24,449 nt of DNA from 02-FULL-45-11b sp041663485. GTDB taxonomy: Bacteria > Patescibacteriota > Patescibacteriia > Buchananbacterales > UBA6539. The notes under the pieces were generated by a model. It searched no databases. It worked only from the letters and a program-made list of their open reading frames with translations, and was not told the origin of the DNA. How positions within the stretch are numbered: the stretch's first letter is position 1; each line of letters opens with the position of its first letter. A program made the position numbers and the translations under genes. Shown piece by piece: positions 13,580 to 20,746 of this stretch. The DNA is taken from the NCBI GenBank assembly GCA_041663485.1, contig JBAYMO010000023.1, forward strand, positions 1 to 24,449, given 5' to 3'.

Positions 13580-13595
13580 TGTTTCACGTGAAACA
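13580..13595. promoter_or_regulatory. parS centromere site
   Basis: TGTTTCACGTGAAACA is a perfect 16-bp palindrome identical in form to the widely conserved chromosomal parS consensus bound by ParB. It sits beside the parB terminator, about 50 bp past the parB stop codon. Confidence 0.93.
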
Positions 13596-13623
13596 AAAAA
13601 AGAACCACAACTCAATGCGGTTC
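13595..13623 (-). terminator. Terminator of parB
   Basis: On the minus strand, GAACCGCA and TGTGGTTC form an 8-bp stem (one G-U) with loop TTGAGT, followed by seven T. The T tract abuts parS. Confidence 0.85.
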
Positions 13624-13646
13624 ATCCGAAAAGAACGGAACGATTC

Positions 13647-15194
13647 TTACTGCGGTGGCGCGGAGGATACGCCAAGAATCCTTGAAAGTTCGCGCCTAAA
13701 AACTGCCAGCCGTAAGGATAAAGCCATGGCTTTTCTGAGAATAGCATCACCCTCGTTCGGATCCAACTCATTCACAGCAGAAAGCGCCTGGGTTTGTGTT
13801 TCAACAAATTTTGTCAACTTAGCGAAATATTCAGCCAAATCAACGTCATCTGTCAGTTCTGGCGGGGAAATACGCGGCGATAAAGGCTGGGGAGTCGGCT
13901 CAGAAGCCGCGGAAACAGGGGATTTGCCACTATGAACGATCTTCACGCCCCTTGGCGGCTGTAGGCACATACGCTTGCCAATGCGAGTGGCCAAATGAAT
14001 CACTTCCTTTAGCATGGCCGCCACAGAGCTATAGGTTTTTGGCGTCAGAGCCGAAAACATCTTGTTGAAACGATCGTCTTCATACGCCAAAATGATCTCA
14101 AAGTACCTGATAGCCCGGCGACAAATACCGCTTAAAATAACCAAATCGTCATTTGGCCTACGATTTCGCTTGCCTCGCATTGCGTTATTCTTCTTGACAG
14201 CGCCACGAATAATCTCCTGCATTTCAAAACCGGGTCTGCCGACAAGTTTTTTCGCATAATTGATTTGATCCTGCGGCGGTAAATCCGCGAGCTTAATCAC
14301 CACTGAAAATGCAAGTCGCTCACCCTTAGGTATGCTGGCTGAAATCATAGACTGCACAGACGGATCCAGCTTGAGAAAGGACAAATGCTGATAGACCCAA
14401 ATGGTACTTTTGCCAAATATGCGCGCAATATCAACAGCACTCATATCCGATTGCGATAACCGCCCAACAGCCTCGGCATTCTCCTGGTCAGTAAGTGAGA
14501 CCGAATTCTCATTGGACAAAACCTGAGCGATTAAACAGGCAATGGGTGACCCCGGATATTTAACAACTTGCACGCAATATGGAACCTGGGCCATAGCACA
14601 GGCTTCAAGACGACGTTGACCATTGAGCTGAACCCAGGGATGAAGATAATCAAGCTCATCCGGATTGCGGTAAACCTGCGCTGATTCTTGTTGCCCATCG
14701 CGAACAATGGAAACAGCAAGCTTCCTGAGCTCGTATGGATCAAAAATCTTGCGCGGCTGATTTGGATCCCTAAGCACATTGTCCGGATTGACGTGGATGA
14801 TATCACCAACATTTGTTTCATGGGCATCCTCGACATCAAAAACCAAGGCTTCGCTCCACCAGCCTAAACCACGGGTCTGGGGATTGAGCCACCTATTATC
14901 AAGTTCGGCTTCATCCTCAAATTGACCTTGATATGACTCATTTCGCGCTGCCATAACTGCAACACTACTGGCTCGCCAATCAACCACTTCGCCAGTCTCA
15001 TCGGCTTGCCGGTCCGCATCTTCTTGAGGCAATAATTCGGGCTCATTCGGGCTAACATTGACTTCGTCCACTACGACAACATCAACTTCGGTCTTTCCGC
15101 CCTCAACCTGCTCACGGCCTGGCCGATGATGTTGACCCTTGGGCCGCCTGTTGGCCTTTCTTGTCTTGGCGATCTCAGCCTTCTTGTTTGTCAT
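13647..15194 (-). CDS. parB: ParB-like chromosome partitioning protein
   Basis: This 515-residue protein is expected to bind parS and load onto the origin region during segregation. Residues 1-30 are strongly basic and 31-125 acidic and probably disordered, an unusual N-terminal extension. The ParB/Srx-type domain runs about 128-245 with box I DPNQPRKIFDPYELRKLAVSI (143-163) and box II NGQRRLEAC (191-199); the usual GERR is GQRR. A helix-turn-helix follows (MSAVDIARIFGKSTIWVYQHLSFLKL, 251-276). Residues 330-515 are a long tail with a proline-rich linker and a final helix that may dimerise. parA is not adjacent. A clear SD (AAGGAG) lies 7 nt before the ATG. A perfect parS just downstream supports the call strongly. 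Confidence 0.92.
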   Translation of the reverse strand: MTNKKAEIAKTRKANRRPKGQHHRPGREQVEGGKTEVDVVVVDEVNVSPNEPELLPQEDADRQADETGEVVDWRASSVAVMAARNESYQGQFEDEAELDNRWLNPQTRGLGWWSEALVFDVEDAHETNVGDIIHVNPDNVLRDPNQPRKIFDPYELRKLAVSIVRDGQQESAQVYRNPDELDYLHPWVQLNGQRRLEACAMAQVPYCVQVVKYPGSPIACLIAQVLSNENSVSLTDQENAEAVGRLSQSDMSAVDIARIFGKSTIWVYQHLSFLKLDPSVQSMISASIPKGERLAFSVVIKLADLPPQDQINYAKKLVGRPGFEMQEIIRGAVKKNNAMRGKRNRRPNDDLVILSGICRRAIRYFEIILAYEDDRFNKMFSALTPKTYSSVAAMLKEVIHLATRIGKRMCLQPPRGVKIVHSGKSPVSAASEPTPQPLSPRISPPELTDDVDLAEYFAKLTKFVETQTQALSAVNELDPNEGDAILRKAMALSLRLAVFRRELSRILGVSSAPPQ

Positions 15195-15284
15195 GACGCG
15201 TCTCCTTATTGTTTCGCGATTTCACGCGATTCCACTCAAATCTTTTCTTCACTCAAAATTCAATGAACAAAAAAACTCAAACAT

Positions 15285-15313
15285 ACTTTATCACTATGAC
15301 TTTAAAATTTCAA
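15285..15313 (-). promoter_or_regulatory. Candidate parB promoter
   Basis: On the minus strand, TTGAAA (15313-15308), a 17-bp spacer, then TAAAGT (15290-15285). The leader contains the hairpin TCGCG/CGCGA (about 15213-15228). Confidence 0.5.
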
Positions 15314-15327
15314 GTTAATTTATTTTC

Positions 15328-15356
15328 TTGCATACTACGGGGGAGTATGGTAAAAT
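15328..15356 (+). promoter_or_regulatory. Promoter of the CsoR-like gene with embedded operator
   Basis: TTGCAT (15328-15333), a 17-bp spacer, then TAAAAT (15351-15356). The spacer is almost filled by the inverted repeat CATACTACGGGGGAGTATG (15331-15349): 6-bp arms around a G-rich centre, like known CsoR-family operators. A repressor bound here would block RNA polymerase directly. Confidence 0.7.
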
Positions 15357-15382
15357 AATTTTATTATTTACTACCAAAAACT

Positions 15383-15610
15383 ATGGACTACCAAAAAGAA
15401 ATTTTACAGCTCCACCGTCTGGCCGGACAAATTGGCGGCATTGAAAAACTGATCACTCAAAACGCCAAAACCTCCGCTATTATTCAGCAAATTGAAGCGG
15501 CCAAGGGCAATTTAAAATCTTTAGAAAAATCAATTTTGTCCAAAAAAATTAAGTCAATTTGTGACAAGGAAAACGCCGCCACTCTGAATTATTTATTGAA
15601 AAATTCTTAA
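15383..15610 (+). CDS. CsoR/FrmR-family transcriptional repressor lacking the usual metal ligands
   Basis: This 75-residue all-helical protein matches the CsoR/RcnR/FrmR (DUF156) family: HRLAGQIGGIEKLI (11-24), IIQQIEAAKGNLKSLEKSIL (33-52) and a conserved Cys60. In copper-sensing CsoR the ligands are Cys, His and Cys. Here the first Cys is Thr30 and the His position is Lys55/Ile56, so only Cys60 remains. Cu(I) sensing in the classical way is unlikely; a different effector or a thiol modification is possible. It lies under a promoter whose spacer contains a CsoR-type G-rich palindrome, implying autoregulation. Thioredoxin and thioredoxin reductase follow on the same strand, suggesting redox or metal stress control. 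No SD is seen. Confidence 0.78.
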   Translation: MDYQKEILQLHRLAGQIGGIEKLITQNAKTSAIIQQIEAAKGNLKSLEKSILSKKIKSICDKENAATLNYLLKNS

Positions 15611-15612
15611 AC

Positions 15613-15642
15613 TTGTCAATCTATTTTTTTTGGTGCTATAAT
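15613..15642 (+). promoter_or_regulatory. Extended -10 promoter of trxA-trxB
   Basis: TTGTCA (15613-15618), an 18-bp spacer ending TGC, then TATAAT (15637-15642). This gives trxA-trxB a start independent of the CsoR-like gene. Confidence 0.65.
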
Positions 15643-15697
15643 GATTTTATCTTAATTTTATCCTTTGATTTTATTAACTAAAATAATTGTAATATTT

Positions 15698-16027
15698 ATG
15701 TCGGAAATGACGTTTAATGATCAAAATTTTGATGCTGAAGTTCTAAAATCCAAAATTCCGGTTTTGGTGGATTTTTGGGCGCCCTGGTGCGGTCCCTGCA
15801 AAATGCAAGGTCCGATTATTGAAGAAATTGCCAAAGATTTCGCGGGCCAAGAGATTAAAATCGGTAAGCTTAATGTTGATGAAGCGCCCCAGTCCGCCTC
15901 AAAATTTCAAATCATGAGTATTCCCACTTTAATTATCTTCAAAGACGGCCGGCCGGTGGATCAAATGATGGGCGTGCAAGACAAATCAACTTTAACGGCC
16001 AGATTAAACAAGCATTTAGCTTCATGA
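15698..16027 (+). CDS. trxA: Thioredoxin
   Basis: This 109-residue protein has the WCGPC active site (30-34) in FWAPWCGPCKM and the conserved cis-proline segment SIPTLIIF, with the usual length and fold pattern for thioredoxin. It reduces protein disulfides in the cytoplasm. The ATG at 15698 (MSEMTFND) is chosen because it gives the normal thioredoxin N-terminus; an in-frame TTG at 15665 would add 11 atypical residues. No SD is present. It is followed after 4 bp by trxB, so the pair is an operon, probably driven by the promoter at 15613-15642. Confidence 0.95.
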   Translation: MSEMTFNDQNFDAEVLKSKIPVLVDFWAPWCGPCKMQGPIIEEIAKDFAGQEIKIGKLNVDEAPQSASKFQIMSIPTLIIFKDGRPVDQMMGVQDKSTLTARLNKHLAS

Positions 16028-16031
16028 AAGC

Positions 16032-16991
16032 ATGAACGAAAATCAGTTTGATGTCATTATTGTAGGAGCGGGACCGGCGGGATTAACCGCTGGTCTTTAT
16101 GCGTCCAGACGCGATTTGAAAACTTTGATTGTTTCAAAAAATTTAGGTGGTCAGGCTGTTCTCAGTCACGAGATTGAAAACTTTCCCGGCTTTGAAGCCA
16201 TTGACGGAATTTCCTTAATTCAAAAAATGAGCCACCAAGTTTTAGCTTTTGGCGCGGAAATAAAATACGGCGAAGTGAAGGAAATTAAAAAAAATAAAGC
16301 CGGCTTCATAGTTAAATTCGGCGACCATGAGTTTGAATGCAAAACAGTAATTCTAGCCTTGGGTCTTTTGCCCAAAACCCTGGACGTGGCCGGTGAAAAA
16401 AAATTACTGGGGCGGGGAGTCTGCTACTGCGCCACTTGCGACGGTCCGCTGTATCGAAATAAAATTGTGGCTGTCGTCGGTGGGGGAAACTCGGCTTTAG
16501 GGGCGGCGCAATATTTATCCGGCCTGGCCAAGCAAGTTTATTTAATTCATCGCCGGGAAGAATTTCGTGGCGAAGAATATAAAGTAAAAGAATTAAAAAA
16601 AACCAAAAACGTTACTATTCTTTTAAACACCGACGTAGTTGAAATTAAAGGTCAGCACTTAGTCGAATCACTGGTACTTAAGGATAAAACAAAAAATGAA
16701 AATATTGAGCTGGGAATTAATGGAATGTTTATTGAAATCGGCTATTCGGCTAACATAGATTTTTTAAACGACTTAGTCCAAGCCAATAAAAATAAAGAAA
16801 TTATTACCGACAAAAACACTAAAACTTCTTGCTCGGGAATTTTTGCTTGCGGCGATGTTACAGATGTGGCCGATAAACAAATGGTAATTTCTGCCGGTGA
16901 AGGCGCTAAAGCGGCCTTGGAGGCTTACCGATTTATTCACGCGCAAAAATCCGCCAAAGCCGAAGAAAAAGTTTTGCCCGACTGGGAATAA
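16032..16991 (+). CDS. trxB: Thioredoxin reductase
   Basis: This 319-residue flavoprotein transfers electrons from NADPH through FAD to thioredoxin. FAD binding: VGAGPAGLTAGLYASRR (11-27) and the C-terminal GIFACGDVTD. Redox centre: CATC (133-136) followed by DGP. Pyridine nucleotide binding: VVGGGNSALGAA (148-159) and HRREEFR, the latter typical of NADPH preference. Length is normal for the low-molecular-weight bacterial enzyme. The ATG at 16032 lies 4 bp after the trxA stop; the earlier ATG overlapping that stop is in another frame and closes at once. A terminator lies directly downstream. Confidence 0.96.
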   Translation: MNENQFDVIIVGAGPAGLTAGLYASRRDLKTLIVSKNLGGQAVLSHEIENFPGFEAIDGISLIQKMSHQVLAFGAEIKYGEVKEIKKNKAGFIVKFGDHEFECKTVILALGLLPKTLDVAGEKKLLGRGVCYCATCDGPLYRNKIVAVVGGGNSALGAAQYLSGLAKQVYLIHRREEFRGEEYKVKELKKTKNVTILLNTDVVEIKGQHLVESLVLKDKTKNENIELGINGMFIEIGYSANIDFLNDLVQANKNKEIITDKNTKTSCSGIFACGDVTDVADKQMVISAGEGAKAALEAYRFIHAQKSAKAEEKVLPDWE

Positions 16992-17007
16992 TATTTTTTA
17001 AAAAATC

Positions 17008-17031
17008 GCGTTTTACTCAAACGCTTTTTTT
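17008..17031 (+). terminator. Terminator of trxA-trxB
   Basis: GCGTTT (17008-17013), loop TACTC, AAACGC (17019-17024), then seven T. Confidence 0.85.
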
Positions 17032-17075
17032 ATTAAAAAAACGGCATTGAAATCCGGTTAGAGATCAAATACCGT
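17032..17075 (-). terminator. Terminator of the zinc-ribbon gene, overlapping its stop codon
   Basis: On the minus strand, ACGGTATT (17075-17068) and AATGCCGT (17048-17041) form an 8-bp stem (one T-G pair), then a run of seven T. The 5' arm lies inside the last codons of the gene. Confidence 0.7.
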
Positions 17076-17588
17076 TTTGAAATAGTCCGCGTTATCTATA
17101 AGTTTTAAATCAATTGATTTAAAGCTTTCGACTTCATCGGGTTGAATTGGGTTCTCAACCCAATTTGAATCCGGCAGAAGAAGATTAAAGGTTGGGCGAT
17201 CATGTCCATATTCTGCCGAGCCAGGTTCATCCGGATCAATTGGCACCTGAGGATCATTAGGATCCTCCGGATTAAAAGGCGGATCAAAAAGATCACTATC
17301 TTCGCGCCTTTGACCTGACTCCGAGTCGGGCATACTACAGAGCATCCACATAAACTTCTGCCGCACAGAATCAGTGATGATGCTGGTCAGATATTCTACC
17401 TTGTCTTCCCTGGAACCATGGGTCATAATCTTTTCATTCAGGGCAAAGCACTGCCGAGAATAAATCAGAATATGTCCCTCACAGACAGGACAAAAAAGAA
17501 GAAGAATACTGCTATAATGCAAATTGGTCTGATGTCTTGTGTCGCAATGCGGACAAGCGAAGTCAAAGTTCGAAGAAAAAATGTTCAT
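17058..17588 (-). CDS. Zinc-ribbon protein with acidic proline-rich linker, function unknown
   Basis: This 176-residue protein begins with a likely zinc ribbon: CPHC (12-15) and CPVC (33-36), spaced 17 residues apart, with His18 and His24 between. Residues 45-90 are helical with several Met and Trp. Residues 92-125 are a low-complexity linker rich in D, E and P (DPPFNPEDPNDPQVPIDPDEP). The C-terminal 50 residues form a short mixed segment. No signal peptide or membrane helix is present, so it is probably cytoplasmic. A zinc ribbon with an acidic tail suggests contact with nucleic acid or the transcription/translation machinery, but this is only inference. The SD is strong (GGGAGGG, 8 nt before ATG), and a promoter TTGACT-17-TATCAT lies upstream. 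Confidence 0.7.
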   Translation of the reverse strand: MNIFSSNFDFACPHCDTRHQTNLHYSSILLLFCPVCEGHILIYSRQCFALNEKIMTHGSREDKVEYLTSIITDSVRQKFMWMLCSMPDSESGQRREDSDLFDPPFNPEDPNDPQVPIDPDEPGSAEYGHDRPTFNLLLPDSNWVENPIQPDEVESFKSIDLKLIDNADYFKTVFDL

Positions 17589-17649
17589 GGCTCAAGCCCT
17601 CCCAAAAAAGTTGCGTTGAAGTCAGCCACTACTTTCAGTTTAACAATTT

Positions 17650-17678
17650 ATGATATACCAGCAAAATTAAAAAGTCAA
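17650..17678 (-). promoter_or_regulatory. Promoter of the zinc-ribbon gene
   Basis: On the minus strand, TTGACT (17678-17673), a 17-bp spacer, then TATCAT (17655-17650). Confidence 0.6.
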
Positions 17679-17697
17679 TATTAAATACATAAAACCA

Positions 17698-17731
17698 ATA
17701 AAAAACAGGCGTTTGAGCACGAAAACGCCTG
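17698..17731 (-). terminator. Terminator of the FGGY kinase gene
   Basis: CAGGCGTTT (17706-17714) and AAACGCCTG (17723-17731) form a perfect 9-bp stem, followed on the minus strand by TTTTTTATTGG. Confidence 0.85.
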
Positions 17732-17758
17732 CGAATAAATCTCGTCAAATACCCTCGT

Positions 17759-19351
17759 TTATTTTAATCTGGGATCCGCCAAAATTTGCCGACCAACGTC
17801 CTTAAGGGCGTTAAACTTCTGACACATCGCATTGTAGACTTCAACCAATTTTGGATCAGGACAATATGTCTGACCCTGGCGACCAACCGCCAACTCATCC
17901 AGCAAATCCGGCAGGGTCAAGTCCGGTTCGGTCTGTTTGCGGTAAGCAAAGAGCGTCAGAACATAAGCGCCGTAGCAAGTGCCTTCGGTGGCGACGTCCG
18001 GGATAAATACTTCTCGGTTACACACATTGGCAATCGTCGGGCCGGCGTAGCTTTTGCTATGCATGATGCCGCCGGTTAAAACCAAACGCTTGGGCACAAT
18101 GTCTTTGGCCTCCAACTCGTCCATGCCGTTTCTGATGCCAAACAGCGGCAGCAACAGAGCCAGGTGAAGTAAATGTGCCGCCTTATCGTTCTGGGGGTTC
18201 AAACCGAACAGCAGGGAGATACCTTTTTCGTCAAAACCGGCGCCAGGCTCGTTAATCAAAAACGGCAAACCAAGCAAGCCCCGACAATCCGGATATTCTT
18301 TGGCCATAGCTTCCACTCGCGACATTAAAGCGGCAAAGGTAACATCGGTGTTGGCATCGCCGCGCGCATCACAATAATGCGCAATCATCATTTTCAAATA
18401 GCGGCCACCATTCTTGATCCAGATCATCAAGAAATTCTTACCATCCGCGGTCTTGAATGGATCAATGGCCGGTGAAATGCCCGAGAAAGGCCGATCGGAC
18501 AAAACGTTGAGCACAAACGAGGTGCCAAGCGAAAGCGCGCCTTCACCGGGCCGGCCAATCAATGAGCCGGCCAAGGCGCCTTGCTGATCACCTTCAAACG
18601 GAATAACCTTGGCACCGAAAGGCAGACCAAAGGTCTCCGTCCCCAGAAAGCTGATTTGACCGATGAACTCTCCGGCCTGATGCACCGAAGGCAAGATTGA
18701 TGATAACGATGGCATATCATTAGGCATCTCTCTATACATCCGATCAAATTTTTGCATCATCCAGCTACAAAACCCGGCTCCGTCGTCTTCAATTGGAAAC
18801 ATCCCGCTGGCTTCACCCACACCGATCGCGTTTTTGAGGCAAGCCTTATTGAAGATGTAGCCACCCGGCGTAAAAATCCCATTACGAATGTAGTCGGAGA
18901 AACCGCCATGTTCCCACGCCTCCGGCAAACGTGAAACGGTAAAACGTTGGGCCATCTTGACCCCAAAAGCCTGGGTCAAGCGCTGAGCCACATCCGCGTT
19001 ACGGTCATCGCACCACAACGGCGCGGCTTCGCAATTACTCCAAACCAATCCATGCATTTGGCCAACCAGACCAACATAGGCATTCTCCCGAGACAACCCC
19101 AAATCAGACAATTTCTGATTCAAAATTTTGTTTACCTCACGCATAGCGTTTTCCCAACGACAAGGATTTTGCACCATTACGCCCTCGGGCATGTTGGGTG
19201 CAACTAACTCTGACCCGTAGCCGTAATCGGCACTCGCTTCGGCTAGAAGCGCACCGTCCAAGCCTCTGACCTGGCCAGTCAGACCATCGGTGCCCAAATC
19301 ATAGGCAAAAAACAGGGGCGGTTGGTTTGATCCAACTTTGTCCTTACTCAT
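17759..19351 (-). CDS. FGGY-family carbohydrate kinase (xylulokinase/sedoheptulokinase-like)
   Basis: This 530-residue kinase has the two-domain actin-like fold of FGGY enzymes. Seen (numbering from the chosen start): DLGTDGLTGQVRGLDG near the N-terminus (phosphate-1), VGLVGQMHGLVWS (about 95-107), typical of xylulokinase and sedoheptulokinase, GDQQGALAGSLIG with the catalytic-base aspartate, SLGTSFVLN (phosphate-2), and a C-terminal LVLTGGIMHSKSYAGPTIANV adenosine motif. Expected reaction: ATP-dependent phosphorylation of a ketose such as D-xylulose, feeding pentose-phosphate metabolism. The exact sugar is uncertain. The ATG at 19351 is preferred over that at 19357 because GAGGAG lies 8 nt before it but only 2 nt before the other. 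A palindrome spans the predicted transcription start. Confidence 0.87.
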   Translation of the reverse strand: MSKDKVGSNQPPLFFAYDLGTDGLTGQVRGLDGALLAEASADYGYGSELVAPNMPEGVMVQNPCRWENAMREVNKILNQKLSDLGLSRENAYVGLVGQMHGLVWSNCEAAPLWCDDRNADVAQRLTQAFGVKMAQRFTVSRLPEAWEHGGFSDYIRNGIFTPGGYIFNKACLKNAIGVGEASGMFPIEDDGAGFCSWMMQKFDRMYREMPNDMPSLSSILPSVHQAGEFIGQISFLGTETFGLPFGAKVIPFEGDQQGALAGSLIGRPGEGALSLGTSFVLNVLSDRPFSGISPAIDPFKTADGKNFLMIWIKNGGRYLKMMIAHYCDARGDANTDVTFAALMSRVEAMAKEYPDCRGLLGLPFLINEPGAGFDEKGISLLFGLNPQNDKAAHLLHLALLLPLFGIRNGMDELEAKDIVPKRLVLTGGIMHSKSYAGPTIANVCNREVFIPDVATEGTCYGAYVLTLFAYRKQTEPDLTLPDLLDELAVGRQGQTYCPDPKLVEVYNAMCQKFNALKDVGRQILADPRLK

Positions 19352-19383
19352 GACCATATCTCCTCAGGTTGTACTCTCCAAAT

Positions 19384-19416
19384 ATTCAAAGGTCTTGCCA
19401 CTTTGGCAATTTGAAT
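19384..19416. promoter_or_regulatory. Operator-like inverted repeat at the kinase transcription start
   Basis: ATTCAAA (19384-19390) pairs with TTTGAAT (19410-19416), and inside it TTGCCA (19395-19400) pairs with TGGCAA (19404-19409). Both arms surround the predicted +1 and run into the -10, so this could be a sugar-responsive repressor site or a leader hairpin. Confidence 0.5.
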
Positions 19417-19442
19417 TAACCAAAAATTACCAAAGATGTCAA
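19414..19442 (-). promoter_or_regulatory. Promoter of the FGGY kinase gene
   Basis: On the minus strand, TTGACA (19442-19437), a 17-bp spacer, then TTAATT (19419-19414). Confidence 0.6.
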
Positions 19443-19475
19443 GAGAATAATTGGAAAATTTTTAGAAAATAGAGT

Positions 19476-19481
19476 TATAAT
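19476..19481 (+). promoter_or_regulatory. -10 element of the aminotransferase gene
   Basis: TATAAT, 26 bp before the ATG. The -35 is weak (TGGAAA at an 18-bp spacing). Confidence 0.4.
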
Positions 19482-19507
19482 TAAAATATTAAAGAATAAT
19501 CATTTTT

Positions 19508-20698
19508 ATGTCTTTATCTCCCTCAAAACGAGCTAACCAAGTCATCGCTTCACCCATTAGAAAATTTTTGCCTTTGGTTAAACAGGCAGAGAATAAGGGG
19601 ATTAAAGTTTTTAAAATTAATGTCGGCGATCCGGATTTATTGCCGCCGCCAAAATTATTGCAGACCATAAAAAATTACCAACAAAAAAATTTGGGCTACG
19701 CGCCGTCACCGGGCATTGCCGAACACACCGCCGCTTGGGTTGAATATTACAAAAAATTTGGTATCAAATTAAAACCGGAAAATATTATCCCCACCGTCGG
19801 CGGCGCCGAGGCCATAATTTTAGCTTTAATTGCTTTGTGCGATCCCGGCGACGAAATGATAGTTTTTGAACCGCTTTATACCAGCTACAAGGGCTTTGCC
19901 GCCATGACCGGAATTAAATTAGTACCGGTAACTTTAAAAGTGGAAAACAATTTTGCCTTGCCCGACGAAAAAGAAATTATTAAAAAAATTACCAAAAAAA
20001 CCAAAGTCATTGCTTTGATTAATCCCAACAATCCGACCGGTTCAATTCTTTCTAACCAAGAAATTAAACGCGTGATAAAAATTGCCAAAAAATTTAATTT
20101 ATTTATTTTATCCGATGAGACTTATCGCGAAATTGTTTTTTCTGGTAAACCCAATAGCCTGCTGAAATATTCTGAGGCTAAAAATCGAGTCATGGTTGTT
20201 GATAGCGTTTCCAAAAGATTTTCCTGTCCGGGCGCGCGTATCGGCTGCCTGGCCAGTTTTAATCAAGAAATCATGTGGGCGGTTTTGAAATTGGCTATGA
20301 TCCGTTTATCAGTTCCAACCCTAGAGCAATACGGCCTGATTCCGCTGCTAAAAAATTCCGAGCCTTACACCAAAAAAATTAAAGCAAAGTATCAGCGGCG
20401 CCGTGACGCGGTTTTGCAAGGCCTAAAAAAAATCCCGGGAGTTGTGGCGCAAAAACCGTTAGGCGCTTTTTACTTAATCGTACAATTACCGGTGGAGTCG
20501 GCCGAAGATTTTATTAAATGGCTTCTGACTGATTTTAATTACCAGAAAAAAACAATTTTAATGGCACCGTTAGCAGAATTTTATGTTACACCCAACCAAG
20601 GTAAAAACGAAGTGCGCCTGGCCTACGTGTTAAATTGTCAAAAATTAAAAGAAGCCATGAAGATTTTAAAAATGGCTTTAAACGAATATAAAAAATAA
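19508..20698 (+). CDS. Class I/II aminotransferase (aspartate/aromatic aminotransferase type)
   Basis: This 396-residue PLP enzyme of fold type I has GDPDLLPPP (40-48), TVGGAEAI (96-103), the cofactor-binding NPNNPTG (172-178), LSDETYREIVF (201-211), the Schiff-base lysine K236 in SVSKRFSCPGARIG, and a C-terminal NEVRLAYV arginine that binds substrate carboxylate. Length is normal for the aspartate aminotransferase group. It would move an amino group between an amino acid (Asp, Tyr or similar) and a 2-oxo acid; the preferred substrate cannot be fixed from sequence. No SD is present, and the sequence is rich in AAA and ATT codons. It converges with the 147-residue orphan, sharing a hairpin between them. 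Confidence 0.9.
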   Translation: MSLSPSKRANQVIASPIRKFLPLVKQAENKGIKVFKINVGDPDLLPPPKLLQTIKNYQQKNLGYAPSPGIAEHTAAWVEYYKKFGIKLKPENIIPTVGGAEAIILALIALCDPGDEMIVFEPLYTSYKGFAAMTGIKLVPVTLKVENNFALPDEKEIIKKITKKTKVIALINPNNPTGSILSNQEIKRVIKIAKKFNLFILSDETYREIVFSGKPNSLLKYSEAKNRVMVVDSVSKRFSCPGARIGCLASFNQEIMWAVLKLAMIRLSVPTLEQYGLIPLLKNSEPYTKKIKAKYQRRRDAVLQGLKKIPGVVAQKPLGAFYLIVQLPVESAEDFIKWLLTDFNYQKKTILMAPLAEFYVTPNQGKNEVRLAYVLNCQKLKEAMKILKMALNEYKK

Positions 20699-20724
20699 AG
20701 CGGCGAGTTAAACACGCGCCGCTC
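20690..20724 (-). terminator. Terminator between convergent genes
   Basis: AGCGGCG (20699-20705) and CGCCGCT (20717-20723) form a 7-bp stem. On the minus strand it is followed by TTTATTTTTT, so it best serves the 147-residue gene. On the plus strand the T tract is missing. Confidence 0.7.
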
Positions 20725-20746
20725 AGTAGTCGCTGAAAAATTTTGC

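Noticed and set aside
13579..13935. Plus-strand open frame beginning MFHVKQ
   Set aside because: The start is merely the parS palindrome read in frame, and the rest is antisense to parB.
15665..15697. TTG start extending thioredoxin by 11 residues
   Set aside because: The extension is hydrophobic and atypical of cytoplasmic thioredoxin. The ATG at 15698 gives the family-standard N-terminus.
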